Origin: Tachypleus tridentatus
Taxonomy: Eukaryota > Arthropoda > Merostomata > Xiphosura > Limulidae
Assembly (NCBI RefSeq): GCF_004210375.1
Contig: NC_134833.1
Location: 143,398,127 to 143,462,126 of the forward strand
Direction of reading: 5' to 3'
DNA: 64,000 bases
Translations under genes and position numbers: made by a program
The notes under the pieces: model-generated
The model's input: only the letters and a program-made list of their open reading frames with translations
Told to the model about the DNA's origin: nothing
The model's database searches: none
In this document: in pieces, positions 1 to 11,172 of the stretch
Layout: each line of letters starts with the position of its first letter
Position numbering within the stretch: the first letter of the stretch is position 1

Positions 1-1421
1 ACTGACGTACGTTCAGGAAAGAAAATAGTGTTATAACGTTTTGGAATTCAGAGACCATCTTTATACAAGCCCAATGAGTTGTGAGTGATTTCAAGAGAAA
101 GAATCACTGAAAAATAATAGTCTCGTGACATTTAGTTAAATAGATAGTTTTCTTGGCACTTGTGGGTAACGTTAGTTAAACCAATAAATAAATAGCACGA
201 AACATTAAAATCGACACACAATTAAAAACATTTCTAAAATGTGGTCTCTACATGTTTCGAAATTTACCATGTTATCATCAGGATGTGGGCAGAAATGTAA
301 ATTTACACATAGGTCACACGATCTGGCTAAGATGAAATAAACATGATACTCAAGTCTCGCAAGTTCACACCTAATGGTAGCGTAGTAGAGACAAGAACAT
401 GTAAGAGTTCATATTTTAGAAATGTTTTTAATTTTGTATCGATTTTAACGTTGTGTGTGACTTGTTTATTATTTCAGGTAAACAGATACTCACTTCCAAA
501 TATAATAACACGGACAGAAACGTCAATCTTCTGTCGAAGGGATTAATTTTTTTTTCAAGTATCGGTATCAAACAAGAATAATAGATTTATATATATTACC
601 CTTTAACATTACAACCTGAGTCTTTGTGGTTTTTTTATAGGGTCGATAACTTGCTACAAAACTGGTCCTATCGAAAGATATTTAGATAGTTATACAAACA
701 TTTTAATTTCCTTCAAAGGCAAATGAACTGCCTCTCTCTCTGGAAACATAGCATGTTTAACTAAATGATATTTTAAAAACAGAAAGTGCTGATAAATGAC
801 ATCTTGATTTAATTGTTATAATCCAGTGTAGTGGATACATCGACAAGGCCTAATCCCTCATCCTCTTTTCGTGAAAACGTAAGAAAACATTGAGAGGGAC
901 GAGAGTCATTACATTCCACCAGGGTTAACTGAACTTATCAACGAGGATTGCAAGTTGTATTGTTAGGTAAAAATGACATTACACATTAGTATTAATTTCA
1001 CAAAATGAGTAATTCTTAGGAAGGTTAGACTGAGTTTGGTTAATCCAAACTCTACCAAAGGAAAAGACTGACTTTGGGATTTACTTTATCAAAATAATAA
1101 AAGTCAAATGAACAACAACGAGAAACACCTGAACTTATATTTTCTAATGACAAGCTTTACGATCTTCTAGAGGAAAAATGAAGACAGGACTAGTTAGGTG
1201 AAAGGTTCATGAAACAAACAATGACGAAATTTGTCTTAGTTGTAATTACCCCTCATTGGAAGTAGCTCTTCGTCAGACCAGTCCAGTATTTCATATTATT
1301 AGCATACATTGATTCCTGTCTTCTCCACAAAATCGTCCTTCCTTCTTCCCTTGTGCCTTGCCTCAGATCTTTTCCCTATCCTTGGTTTCCATTCCTTGTT
1401 ATTAATGTGTATCTATAGTAG
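1..1421. other. AT-rich non-coding DNA
   Basis: No gene recognised; short reading frames lack homology or codon character. The minus strand at 281-252 reads CTGATGA, a spacer and CGAAACATG, a weak hammerhead-like arrangement with no convincing stem II. Confidence 0.5.
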
Positions 1422-1611
1422 GTTTGGTTTTTGGTTTTTTTGGAATTTCGCACAAAGCTACTCGAGGGCTATCTGTGCTAGTCGTCCCTAATTTAACAGT
1501 GTAAGACTAGAGGGAAGGCAGCTAGTCATCACCACCCACCGCCAACTCTTGGGCTACTCTTTTACCAACGAATAGTGGGATTGACCGTAACATTATAACG
1601 CCCCCACGCCT
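1422..1611 (-). repeat. SINE family A, head-truncated
   Basis: Reads from the T-rich tail through AATTTCGCACAAAGCTACTC, the CCACCGCCAACTCTTGGGCT core and GTAACATTATAACGCCCCCA, then stops before the tRNA-like head. Confidence 0.85.
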
Positions 1612-3426
1612 GTAATAGGAATACCTCGCTACATACTCATCTCATTTCTATTTGGTTCTTAGAATGAAAGTTACTGCTTCTATTATATTTGTTGTTTCTT
1701 ATTTTACACCTGTTTTCTTGTGTTGTATGAAGTGTTTTTTTTTTCTTTCCACAGCTCTTTATGTGGTTTCTTTCTTTTTTTCTTCTCTCTTTTGTTAGTA
1801 CCCATGTTTGGCCACCACACTGATCCATGATATTTATCTTCAAACTAATGGGACATGCTCTAACTAGATTTTGGCTCTTTACTGACACACTGGCAAATAG
1901 TTAGCTAACAACTTCGCGAAAACAACAGTGGCCACATTAAAAGACAACGGCAGTTTTAAAATTAAGTACGGCCTTTCAAAAGCTGCATGTAAGTCTTTTG
2001 TAAACTATTTTTGAGTTGGTGAAAATGGTTCTCTGTAAAGGACATTTTATTTGGGGAGGCTGTTTGTCCAGGAGAGGTGTTCAACGGGAGATTGCATCTC
2101 GACAGTTGGAGATATACTATTTTTTTTCACCAATTATTCTTTACTTTCCAAGCCTCTCTTACGCACCGACCCTGTTATCTTTGTTTAGTTTTATCTAGGT
2201 TTGAGAACTGTCAGTACTTCGCAGAAGGATTTCAACGCGACTTGGATGAATCATAACTAAAAATTAATCCTTATAATTTATGTATCTACTTTAGTATGCT
2301 GTTATAACTTGGTGCATGCAAAGCTATAAAAATAACAACTACAACGTATAATTATTAAATCGCATATATTGTGACCATAATCTCAATAACATGTAACGAT
2401 GTTCAACCTATATAAGAGATTTGAGTGAGTCATAACTGAGCAAGTCCCATCTATTTCATAAACCTGTAGCACATGTTCGAGCGTAAGAATCAACAATATA
2501 TGTTTTGCGAAAGCACTAGTGTATTGTTGGGCTAACTTAAATTTCTCGAACCTTTCCTAAAAGTTTATATAAACTGAGAGATAGTTTTTGTATTATTGGT
2601 TTGCTACAGTTGATACACTGTAAACCTCGAAAGTTCTAACTGTGATAAAGACTTATTAATCGGAAAACTAGAGAATCTGACCAGGAACGTTTATAGATTT
2701 CGAACATTACAAACCGTTTAACTTCAGCGAATTAACTTCGAATGTTAGTATTTCAAATAAAATATTGTATAACATCAGCTGCGTAAAACTCACGTGCGAA
2801 GAGCTAGCTGGCTCCCCGTTAAGTGAATTACACATGTATGAACTCGAAATTAATTCGCTCGTCATAAACCCTCGATAAGATATCAAAGAAATTGTGAATA
2901 TGATAGAAGACTCAATATTGTTTGTTGGTTTGTATTTTTTAATAACCATTACTATAAATTGTATTATTGTTTGAATATTAAAATATATTTGTATTTAAAA
3001 AGAGAATTGTGTGAATCATCTTGTTGATAAATATCATAAACATGATACACCTCGACATTTAATTAACTTCTAAATTAAAATTATGCTCAGTTTCAGGCTA
3101 TTTAAAATCGCAATAAGTAACAATAAATTGGAGGCTTGTCTGGGATAAATTATAATAATAACAGATGTCAGGATCATTTCTCAAACATTCCAGCTCAAAA
3201 ATTATAAATACTGCTACTAATTTTTCGAAGTTTAAACAGTAATATGTATCGTCGTAAATTTGTCACAGGTATATGTCACTTTTCTGAAAGAACCGACGTT
3301 AGGAATGGCTTAATGAATTTTCTTTGATCAGAAAATGTGTTAGAGAGTTTAGAGAAAAATCAGAGCTGTTATAATAAAGTCACAATTTTCGAAGAAGTCT
3401 TGATCAAAGATAGTAATCGAGTCAAG
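1612..3426. other. non-coding stretch, nothing recognised
   Basis: AT-rich DNA with only short frames that have no recognisable protein similarity. Confidence 0.4.
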
Positions 3427-3435
3427 GGCTAGTGT

Positions 3436-3710
3436 CTATTTGTTTTGAATTTCGCGCAAAGCTACACGAGGGTTATCTGCGCTAGCCGTCTCTAATTTAG
3501 CAGTGTAAGACTAGAGGGAAGGCAGCTGGTCATCACCACCCACCGCCAACTGTTGGGTTATTCTTTTACCAACGAATATTAGGATTGACCGTCACATTAT
3601 AACGCCCCCACGGCTGAAGGGCGAGCATGTTTGGTGTGACGGGAATTCGAACTCGCGACCCTCAGATTACGAGTCGAACGCCTTGACCCACCTGGCCATG
3701 CCGGGCCATC
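3436..3710 (-). repeat. SINE family A, full length, with 9-bp target duplication
   Basis: Complete copy, tail to tRNA-like head (CCTGGCCATGCCGGGCC). Flanked by GGCTAGTGT at 3427-3435 and 3711-3719. The head carries an RNA polymerase III box B-like GTTCGAATTCCC (read on the minus strand). Confidence 0.93.
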
Positions 3711-3822
3711 GGCTAGTGTTTCTGTGTCCCCTTAGTATAAATACTGTTTATTAAATCAAATATCATTATATATTTTTACACTTTTATTATAGAGACTGCT
3801 AGCTCAATATATTAATTTAGAT

Positions 3823-3947
3823 TGTTGTTTCTGTGTTATCAAGCACAAAGTTACACATATGACTATTTGTGCTTATCTTCTTACGGGTATCTAATCCCGG
3901 TTTCTAGCAATATAAGTCAGCAGACACACCACTATTCCACTGAGGTG
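3823..3947 (-). repeat. SINE family B copy, diverged
   Basis: ATCAAGCACAAAGTTACACA tail side, then ACGGGTATCTAATCCCGGTT box B-like region and the ACCACTATTCCACTGAGG head. Confidence 0.7.
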
Positions 3948-4479
3948 TATAAATTTAGAACTAACCTAAATTTCCTAAAATGATTAAACCTTGGAATTAT
4001 TAATAATACTACCATAGATGTCGCTAAAAGCGAGGGAATCCAACTGATAAAACACTGTATTCTAATTATTATAATTAGAAATGTAAGAAAAGTATATCTA
4101 CTTAACTATATAGATTGACAGTTTTATTTTTGCTACAAGTATATAGTTTGTTCTGATTAGAAGTTAATATCAATTTATGTTATTCCCAGTTTCTATTTAT
4201 TTGATAAAATTTCTAGATCATAATATCGTCATCACGATTAGTTCCCTATAACAACAACAAAAAAAAAATTAAATTAAGATATTAAAAATATATCTTACAA
4301 CACTGTCACCTTCCTGGTTTTCTTGTCCTTTTCTGCTGACATATGATTCTCATAAGGTACCCGGCTTGCTGTTTTATCACCAAAGTACATTATATGGTCA
4401 AAAGTATGTGGACACTCGACCATCACATCCATATGTGCTTGTTGAACATCTCATTCCAAAACCATGGACATTAATATGG

Positions 4480-5758
4480 AGTTGATGCTCCCTTTGATGC
4501 TATAATAGCCTCCATTCTTCTGAGAAGGCTTTTCATTAGATTTTGAAACATGGCTGCAAGGATTCGCTCCGATTCAGCCAAAAGAGCATTAGTGAGGTCG
4601 TGCAAGAAGGCCTGGCTCGCAGTCGGCGTTCAAATTCATTTCAAAAGTGTTTGATGGGGTTGAGGTCATGGCTCTGTGCAAGCCAGTCATATTCTTCCAC
4701 ACCAACCTCTGCAAACCATGTCTTTATGGAACTCGCTTTGTGCACGGGGACATTGTCATGCTGAAACAAAAAGGGCCTTCCCCAAACTATCGCCACAAAG
4801 TTGAAAGCACACAATTCTATCGAATGTCATTGTATGCTGTATCATTAAGATTTCCCTTCACTGGAACTAAAGAGCCTAGTCCAAACTGTGTTAGTTGGTT
4901 GAATTTTTAATTTCGCACAAAGCTACTCGAGGGCTATCTGTGCTAGCCGTCCCTAATTTAGCAGTGTAAGACTAGAGGAAAGGCAGCTAGTCATCACCAC
5001 CCACCGCCAACTCTTGGGCTACTCTTTTACCAACGGATAGTGGGATTGACCGTCACATTATAACGCCTCCATGGCTGAAAGGGCGAGCATGTTTGGCGCG
5101 ATGGGGATGCGAACCCGCGACCCTCAGATTAGGAGTCGCACGCCTTAACACGCTTGGCCATGCCGGGCCAAACTGTAAAAAACAGTTCCAGACCATTATT
5201 CCTCCTACACAAAACTTTGTAGTTGGCACTATGCATTCAGGCAGGTAGCGTTTTTCTGACATCCGCCAAACCAAGATTCGTCCGTCAGGCTGCCAGATAG
5301 TGAAGCGTGATTCATCACTCAAGATAACACATTTCCACTGCTCTAGAGTCCAATGGCGGTGTGCTTTACACCACTCCAGCTAACGCCTGGCATTGCGCAT
5401 GATGATCTTAGGCTTGTGTGCCAGCTGCTCGTGAAGCTTCCGACGAACAGTGCTTGTACTGACGTAGCTTCTAGAGACAGTTTGGAACTCGGTAGTGAGT
5501 GTCGCAACTGTGGACAGACGATTTTTTATGCGCTACGTGCTTCAGCACTCGGCGATCCCGTTCTGTGAGCTTGTGTGGCCTACCGCTTTGTGGCTGAGCT
5601 GTTGTTTCTCCTAGACGTTTCCACTTCACAATAACAGCACTTACATTTGACCAGGGCAGCTCTAGCAGGGCATAAATTTAACGAACTGACTTGTTGAAAG
5701 GGTGGCAGCTTATAACAATGCCACGTTGGAAATCACTGAGCTCTTCAATAAGACCCAT
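4480..5758 (-). pseudogene. Tc1-like transposase, broken
   Basis: Starts at ATG 5758 (MGLIEELSDFQRG) and decays soon after with a stop (SVR*IYALLELPW). Recognisable later pieces are DESRFTIWQPDGRI followed by ERYLP-like and GGIMVW segments (5322-5177), then, after the SINE, FQHDNVPVH and DLNPIKHF. In the DDE triad the first two Asp are visible, but the final Glu of NPIEHLW is Lys (NPIKHF). Stops, frameshifts and the SINE insertion make it non-functional. Confidence 0.9.
4890..5167 (-). repeat. SINE family A nested in the Tc1-like transposon
   Basis: Full-length copy with tRNA-like head; CCAAACTGT occurs at both edges (4881-4889 and 5168-5176), up to 9 bp of target duplication. The transposase sequence resumes in register after it, so this SINE is younger than the transposon. 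Confidence 0.92.
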
Positions 5759-5895
5759 TCTACTGCCAATGTTTGTCTATGGAGATTGCTTGGCTGTATG
5801 CTTAATTTTATGGACCTGTTAGTAATGGGCGTGGCTGAAATAGCCGAACCCACTAATTAGGAGGAGTGTCCACATACTTTTGGCCTTGTAGTGTA

Positions 5896-6851
5896 TTTCC
5901 ATAAGCAATGATGGTATGACCTTTGGCTTGAATCATTTAGCTTTCTGCATTCTGCAAGCCACATCACTGATTATTTTCAATAGAAATTGCCCTTACCAAT
6001 TTCCTGTTTTACTTTGAAGTTGTTATTTATATTGGTGGGCCTCATACAGCTATATCATGTTACTCATTGGAATCCAGTCTTACTAGAATTAACATCATTT
6101 TTTTAATTCTATAAATAGGTAATTTCAGTCTTTCCCAGGCAAAATCATGTATAGCATTAGTAGGTTTCTTAATCCCCCTGTATATTCTATGTAAAGCCCT
6201 GATGGATCCTCTAGATACCAGTGGAATAGGTCTAACGATGCTTTAAGTTTTCTCTCACAAGTATCAGTAATAATGGTGAGTTGTCTATAGCTTCAGGTGC
6301 TGACATACAATAATTTATAAGGTAAAGTGGACCTTTATCCCACATTACCAGATGATTATCTTCATAAGATGAATGATGGATTGTTGTCATGGTATTTTTG
6401 ATTTCAAGGATATGACATTTTCATAAACGAGGCTGATTCAAAGTTTCATCCCAGGTCTTAGTAAATATTCTTAGGTAACCCAAATACTGAAACATCCATT
6501 GACGAGCTTTTGTAAGTTTTTGCTTCATAGTTAGAAAAGACATATACTTCTAGCCATTTGGTATGTTTATTAATGTATTTATTCCATAGTTACTCTGTAG
6601 CAGAGGGCCGTGCACACCAACAGCAACTCTTTCAGGTGGTGCTCCAACACAATAATGATATAGTTGTCTATACTGTTTCTTGCATGGAGTTTTTCCACAA
6701 AACATAATTCATGATTTACACTAATTCTTTATACATAAACAGTATACAAATCAATAGAACTATTCTCTCCAGTATGTTTTTTAATACGTTAAGTGCCTAT
6801 CTCTTAGTAGGTTGTGGAACTGATAGAACGACTTTGGCAAATGCAGAAGTA
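5896..6851 (-). mobile_element. Ty3/gypsy-like retroelement remnant, integrase part
   Basis: Minus-strand reading of about 6705-6560 gives CGKTPCKKQYRQLYHY, VGAPPERVAVGVHGPL, then after a frameshift HTKWLEVYVFSNYEAKT. This is the zinc-finger end and the start of the integrase core of Ty3/gypsy elements (usual form GAPxERVAVDILGPL...TKWxEAY). The first catalytic Asp is Gly here (AVG). The rest toward 5896 is degraded and its limit uncertain. Confidence 0.65.
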
Positions 6852-6986
6852 TTAACACTCCTACGAAAAGTGGGGCCTAATAGGCCCCAGAGCAACTTGA
6901 AAGGTTATTAATATTAGGCTAATAATTTTGTATTTAAATGAAATTGCCATTTAAATCCATTAATGAATGGATTAATGAGATTCCCA

Positions 6987-7021
<35 letters not shown>

Positions 7022-7076
7022 GGGGAACGGGCTTGGAGAAATCAGGACTAGAAACGTCTTTTCGTAGGAGTGTTAA
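6852..7076. mobile_element. piggyBac-type MITE with TTAA target duplication
   Basis: TTAACACTCCTACGAAAAG at 6852-6870 is the exact reverse complement of 7058-7076. The arrangement is TTAA, a 15-bp terminal repeat CACTCCTACGAAAAG, about 190 bp without coding capacity, inverted repeat, TTAA. Next to the left end is a second palindrome, TGGGGCCTAATAGGCCCCA. TTAA targets are characteristic of the piggyBac superfamily. It sits inside the gypsy remnant and is therefore younger. Confidence 0.85.
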
Positions 7077-8544
7077 CCATGGTCGTCGTTCTTTTCCACA
7101 AATCTATATTATTTCTTTATTCTGGAAACAATTTCCCACCTTTGATTACGAAATCAAGTCAAACAGTATCTATGGATAAGTAGTTACATGGACAGTCAAC
7201 GTATAGTAGTATTTTATTCGTATAGATAAGTATGGAGACGTGAATCCAGCTAATATTTGTTTACTAGTATCAGATTTGCTCTTTGTTGTTGTTTCTTATG
7301 AGGTTAGGCTCAAAGTCTCAGCAGTAATGGTAATGCTTCCTGTATTTATAACAGGTTCCTTTTTCTGAAATCCTCGGGAGTTTTCATTTCATACAGGCTT
7401 TTATTTGTAGTTCCTGACAGTATTTTCTTTAAAGTACACTTGAATAATCTATTGCTTCTTAGTTTAATTCTTCAATTCTGGGTAATTAATTGTCTAACTA
7501 ATCCTTTGTTTTCTTCAATCATTAGGGAGAATTGGTGTTTCAATACTACTTGATCTGATTACTTCATCATTTCTAGATAGCCAAATGAAGAGCTTCCTTT
7601 AAAAATGTACATATATTTATAAAATATTATTTCAACCTGATTCTCATATTTTAATCTGTTTCGGTATCTACGAATCAGTCACGTGAAACATGTGGGTTAG
7701 ATAATTGGACAAGTTTGGCCAAGGTCTCTGTACTTTACTCTTAACTTTTCTTTGGATTCGCTGGTCTGTTATTCCAAATTTATCGGATAAAGCAACTACC
7801 AATGCTTGACACTTGCTATTGTCTTCCATCTGGAAGTTACTTAATGGCATTAGATCTGGTCCTTTCAAATGGTGAGCAAGATTAATAACCTTTTCTCCTA
7901 TTCCATCCAGTCACTCTGGGAATTATATGTAAGTGAGCCTAACCTGGTACCTTTCTGTTATATGTTTCGAATTTTCAACTGAGTGACATTGTTGAGCTGT
8001 CAAGCTAACTTCTGGAAATCAGAATGGTAGTTTCATAGCTGAAGTAATCCAGGAAGGTTCTACTGTCACAGCAGTAGTGATATAGGTGGAGATAAAGCAG
8101 TTCCTCTGTTCCATATTTTAAATTAAATGGAGTTTTAGGTTGGAATAAGGAGGAAAAATGCACAGATGTAGTTGATCACTGAATTCACTAATACATTTTC
8201 CAAATTCTTTTATTTACGCACTACTGTTATTTTATTTATATTTCATATATATCTTTTGTCATTAATTTTCCTTGACTTTGTTGTTTCGGTCCCTCACAGT
8301 AGATTTTCAATAGCTTCGTTAATCGTCTGATATTTTTCTTAATTTTTAAATATTAACCCTCGTTTTACTGTTCTTTCTTTTTGATATCCTTTATATATTC
8401 TGTCTCTTCCTTCTTTTCATTTAGTGTCTTATTTTTAATTTGTAAATCATCACCTACAACAATGTTTTGATCATTCTTCATACTTTTGTTAGCTTGAAGT
8501 TCCATTTTATTTTCACCAAAATAATCCTACTTCTTAAACGTTTT
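7077..8544. other. degraded repeat-like and AT-rich DNA
   Basis: Apart from the gag-like fragment at 7668-7868 no gene is recognised. Part may belong to the decayed gypsy element. Confidence 0.4.
7668..7868 (-). pseudogene. gag-like fragment of the gypsy remnant
   Basis: Open on the minus strand: includes CQALVVALSDKFGITDQ followed by a basic stretch and LSNYLTHM. This resembles the capsid-like ALxxALxxRFG region of metavirus gag, but the match is weak. It lies upstream of the integrase piece in the same orientation, with protease and reverse transcriptase apparently deleted. Confidence 0.35.
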
Positions 8545-8730
8545 CAGCCATGGTGGTGTTATAATGTTGCGATCAACAACATTTTTCGTTGGTTAAAAAA
8601 AAAAAGGGGGGAGGAGTCATCCAAGAGTTGCAGTGGGTGGTTATTGATTAGCTACCCTCCCTCTGCAGTGGGTGGTTATTGATTAGCTACCCTCACTCTC
8701 GTCAATCACTTAACAATTTGGAATGGCTAG
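8545..8730 (+). repeat. old SINE family A copy with homopolymer and internal 35-bp duplication
   Basis: CAGCCATGGTGGTGTTATAA and TTCGTTGGTTAAAA match the family A core. It then has A11G6 expansions and a 31-bp segment (TGCAGTGGGTGGTTATTGAT onward) repeated perfectly at 8629-8659 and 8664-8694. Confidence 0.75.
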
Positions 8731-9273
8731 CTCAAAATGACTCCCTCACGTACGTTTGTACAAAATTCAGTAAAAGAAACATATAATGCATTTTCTACTC
8801 AATACACATAATTCTTAAATCATTACTTCATCATTAGTTTATAAAATGGAACTTGCAACACTCGCACTTGATGCATATGTTTTTCTATGCTTTAAAACAG
8901 AAAACATCACAGAAAAATACAAACTACAAAATTTGGGCCAGAAAATTAAAATTGTGTCGTAATGCCAAAAAACTTGATAATTTGCTCAAAAAAAAATTAC
9001 TGTACAAATGGTTGTTTGCTCTAGCCTTTCTTACTATAATTCTTTATTAATGAAAATTCAAATTTGAGTAAATATAAATCTAAGCATTTGCAGTGATTCC
9101 ATTTTCTTTTCATGCTTGATTTATTGGTTTTGGTGATTATTACAATTCTGGGTACGATATAACGTGATTACCTGCTGATGGAAAGAGAAACTGTTTGTTT
9201 GTTCCAATACTGAAAACGGGACAGATGCAAGAGAGAAGTGATTCAGGTAAATAAGGTTTTTCAGAAGGGTGTA

Positions 9274-9399
9274 TTTTGTTTGTTTGTAGTTAAGCACAAA
9301 ACTACACGATGACCTTCCTGTGCTCTGCCCACCACAAGTATTGAAACCCAGTTTATAGCATTGAAAGTCTGCAGACATACTGCTGTGCCACTGGGGACT
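9274..9399 (-). repeat. SINE family B copy
   Basis: T-rich tail, TAAGCACAAAACTACACGAT, CTCTGCCCACCACAAGTATT, and a head ending CTGCTGTGCCACTGGGG. Confidence 0.85.
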
Positions 9400-11103
9400 C
9401 TGATGGTTGTAGACACGTTAACAAATAATTTTTCTGTACATTAGAAAAGCCGAGATGTACACGTCCAGCTATACTACATAAAAACAGCTATATATTTACA
9501 CAATATGATCTTCAGGAAGCACCGCTTCGTGGACTCAGTGTAATTTTCAAGAAAGCAAGTGGAGTAATTGTACAGATAAAACAATAAGGAACATAATTTT
9601 GTATATTCAACCTGACCATATTGCCTTTGCCAAGGTCACCAGAATTGGCCATAACATCATTGACCACACATATTCTTTACAAATTAATGAAGGATTGACA
9701 AGTTTGTTATAAAGATCCAGTTTATAATGGTGCACTCAGTACACTACTGTTGAATGTGATTGTTTTAACGAGTTACGAACAGTTTTACTGAATTTTTGAA
9801 AAGATTTATTACTTACAATATATTTATCTGAACCCAAAGGAGAACCCAAAAAGATTTTCTCTTTATGCAAAATAAAATAAACCATTTTATTACAATACTT
9901 AAGACTATGATGCACTACTCTGAAGAAACCACTGAAGTGCAAGACTAGCCAGAATAATTCCTGGCCTATTCACATCTCACATTTGCACCTTTTAAGCACA
10001 TGACACACACACAAACACACACATATAAATGTGACAGAAGTACGTCATAATTTTGACTATTGAAGATACGGAGATCTCACCTGGGTCAACCCTTATTACA
10101 GAGTTTTACATCACAAATGATTGAACCAGGAGCTACCTTTAATCAGTTTGAGTTAAAATTACCAATAAAAGTTCATTTTATTTCAACAAAGAACAATCTT
10201 ACTGTGAAATATTGATTCTGGAATAATTTTCTGTAGTTTACAAGTATTACTGTCAAATGGATGGTGATGTTACTGTATGGTAAGCAGTTTTGCAGTACAA
10301 ATACAAGAGAATTAATAAAATAATAATACCTTTATTTCAATCTTACTTAGTAAAGCAAGCAGAATACGTTTTCATTAACCACAGAAAAATAAATAGCACA
10401 TATAGAAATATATAAGGTTGTATAGCCACAACAGATTTTATCTCCTAGGTTTGAGTAATCTACATGAACAAGTAATATTGTAAGAGATTATAAATACGAT
10501 TGTGAAACTGTAACAACATTAATTTAAACTTAACTGTATGTTTTTAGCTAGTATTTCTATATTCATTTTTTAATACTGGCATACTTGAAATCTGGTTTCC
10601 ATTTTATTAAAATGGAAACAACTTCAAGAAATTTCTCCTGGTTACCAAACAAACTTATTTTAAACATGGGTTAACCCATGGAAAAATTTCTTTAGCATCC
10701 TTTAGATTTTAATACTTAAATTATTTACAGTTTTATTTACATTATGTATATATATTTGATATCAAAACCTGATTTATAGTTACTTAAATATGTTCATTGA
10801 AAAATAACATTTATTTCCTGTTTTGTATAGTTCACTTATTTCCATAAATATTTGCAATTCTTTCAGTTTTTGCTTTAAATAAGGCATTTCAATAACAAAC
10901 ATTACACTTTCAGTTACAAAACATTATTTACTTACACATTCCTTTTATAAAAACTAAGTATACCGACCACCTCGAACTATTTTCAAGTATGTGACACTAT
11001 CAAATAAATAAAGTTTCTATTATAGTTTCTAACTTGCTACGATACACACAGTAAAGATCATGTTTCAAATTTGGTACAGTCACAGTAAAAACAATGCTTT
11101 AGT
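9400..11103. other. 3' flank of the ENTPD5-like gene
   Basis: AT-rich; it should include that gene's 3' UTR. A short CA-rich tract lies near 10002-10024. No other gene or interspersed repeat recognised. Confidence 0.4.
10331..10815 (-). other. 3' UTR candidate region of the ENTPD5-like gene
   Basis: Minus-strand AATAAA hexamers are seen at 10810-10815, 10732-10737 and 10331-10336, 290-770 nt past the stop codon. Any could be the poly(A) signal. The DNA is AT-rich, so hexamers also arise by chance. Confidence 0.3.
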
Positions 11104-11172
11104 TCAGGCTAGCAGACTGAAGGCTGCTCCAAGTCCCCAGCTTGTTTCATAAGTGTTGATTTTTTTAACAAG
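11104..11172 (-). CDS. ENTPD5: ENTPD5-like coding exon 12 (C terminus)
   Basis: 69 nt, acceptor TTTTTAG|CTTGTT, phase 0. Encodes LVKKINTYETSWGLGAAFSL then LA and TGA. The ETxWxLGA motif closes the catalytic domain. There is no C-terminal membrane span or KDEL-like signal. Confidence 0.95.
   Translation of the reverse strand, partial: LVKKINTYETSWGLGAAFSLLA

Larger units (their letters stand above)
4388..5893 (-). mobile_element. Tc1/mariner transposon, inactive, interrupted by a SINE
   Basis: Terminal inverted repeats begin CATTATATGGTCAAAAGTAT (left) and, read inward from the right, CACTACAAGGCCAAAAGTAT, each next to a TA dinucleotide (4386-4387 and 5894-5895), the Tc1/mariner target. Without the nested SINE the element is about 1.2 kb. 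The ends and interior closely match a Tc1-like family I know from fish and lampreys. The transposase on the minus strand is broken by stops and frameshifts. Confidence 0.92.

Noticed and set aside
252-281. Hammerhead motif on the minus strand
   Set aside because: CUGAUGA and CGAAAC are present, but no stable stem II or stem I can be drawn by eye.
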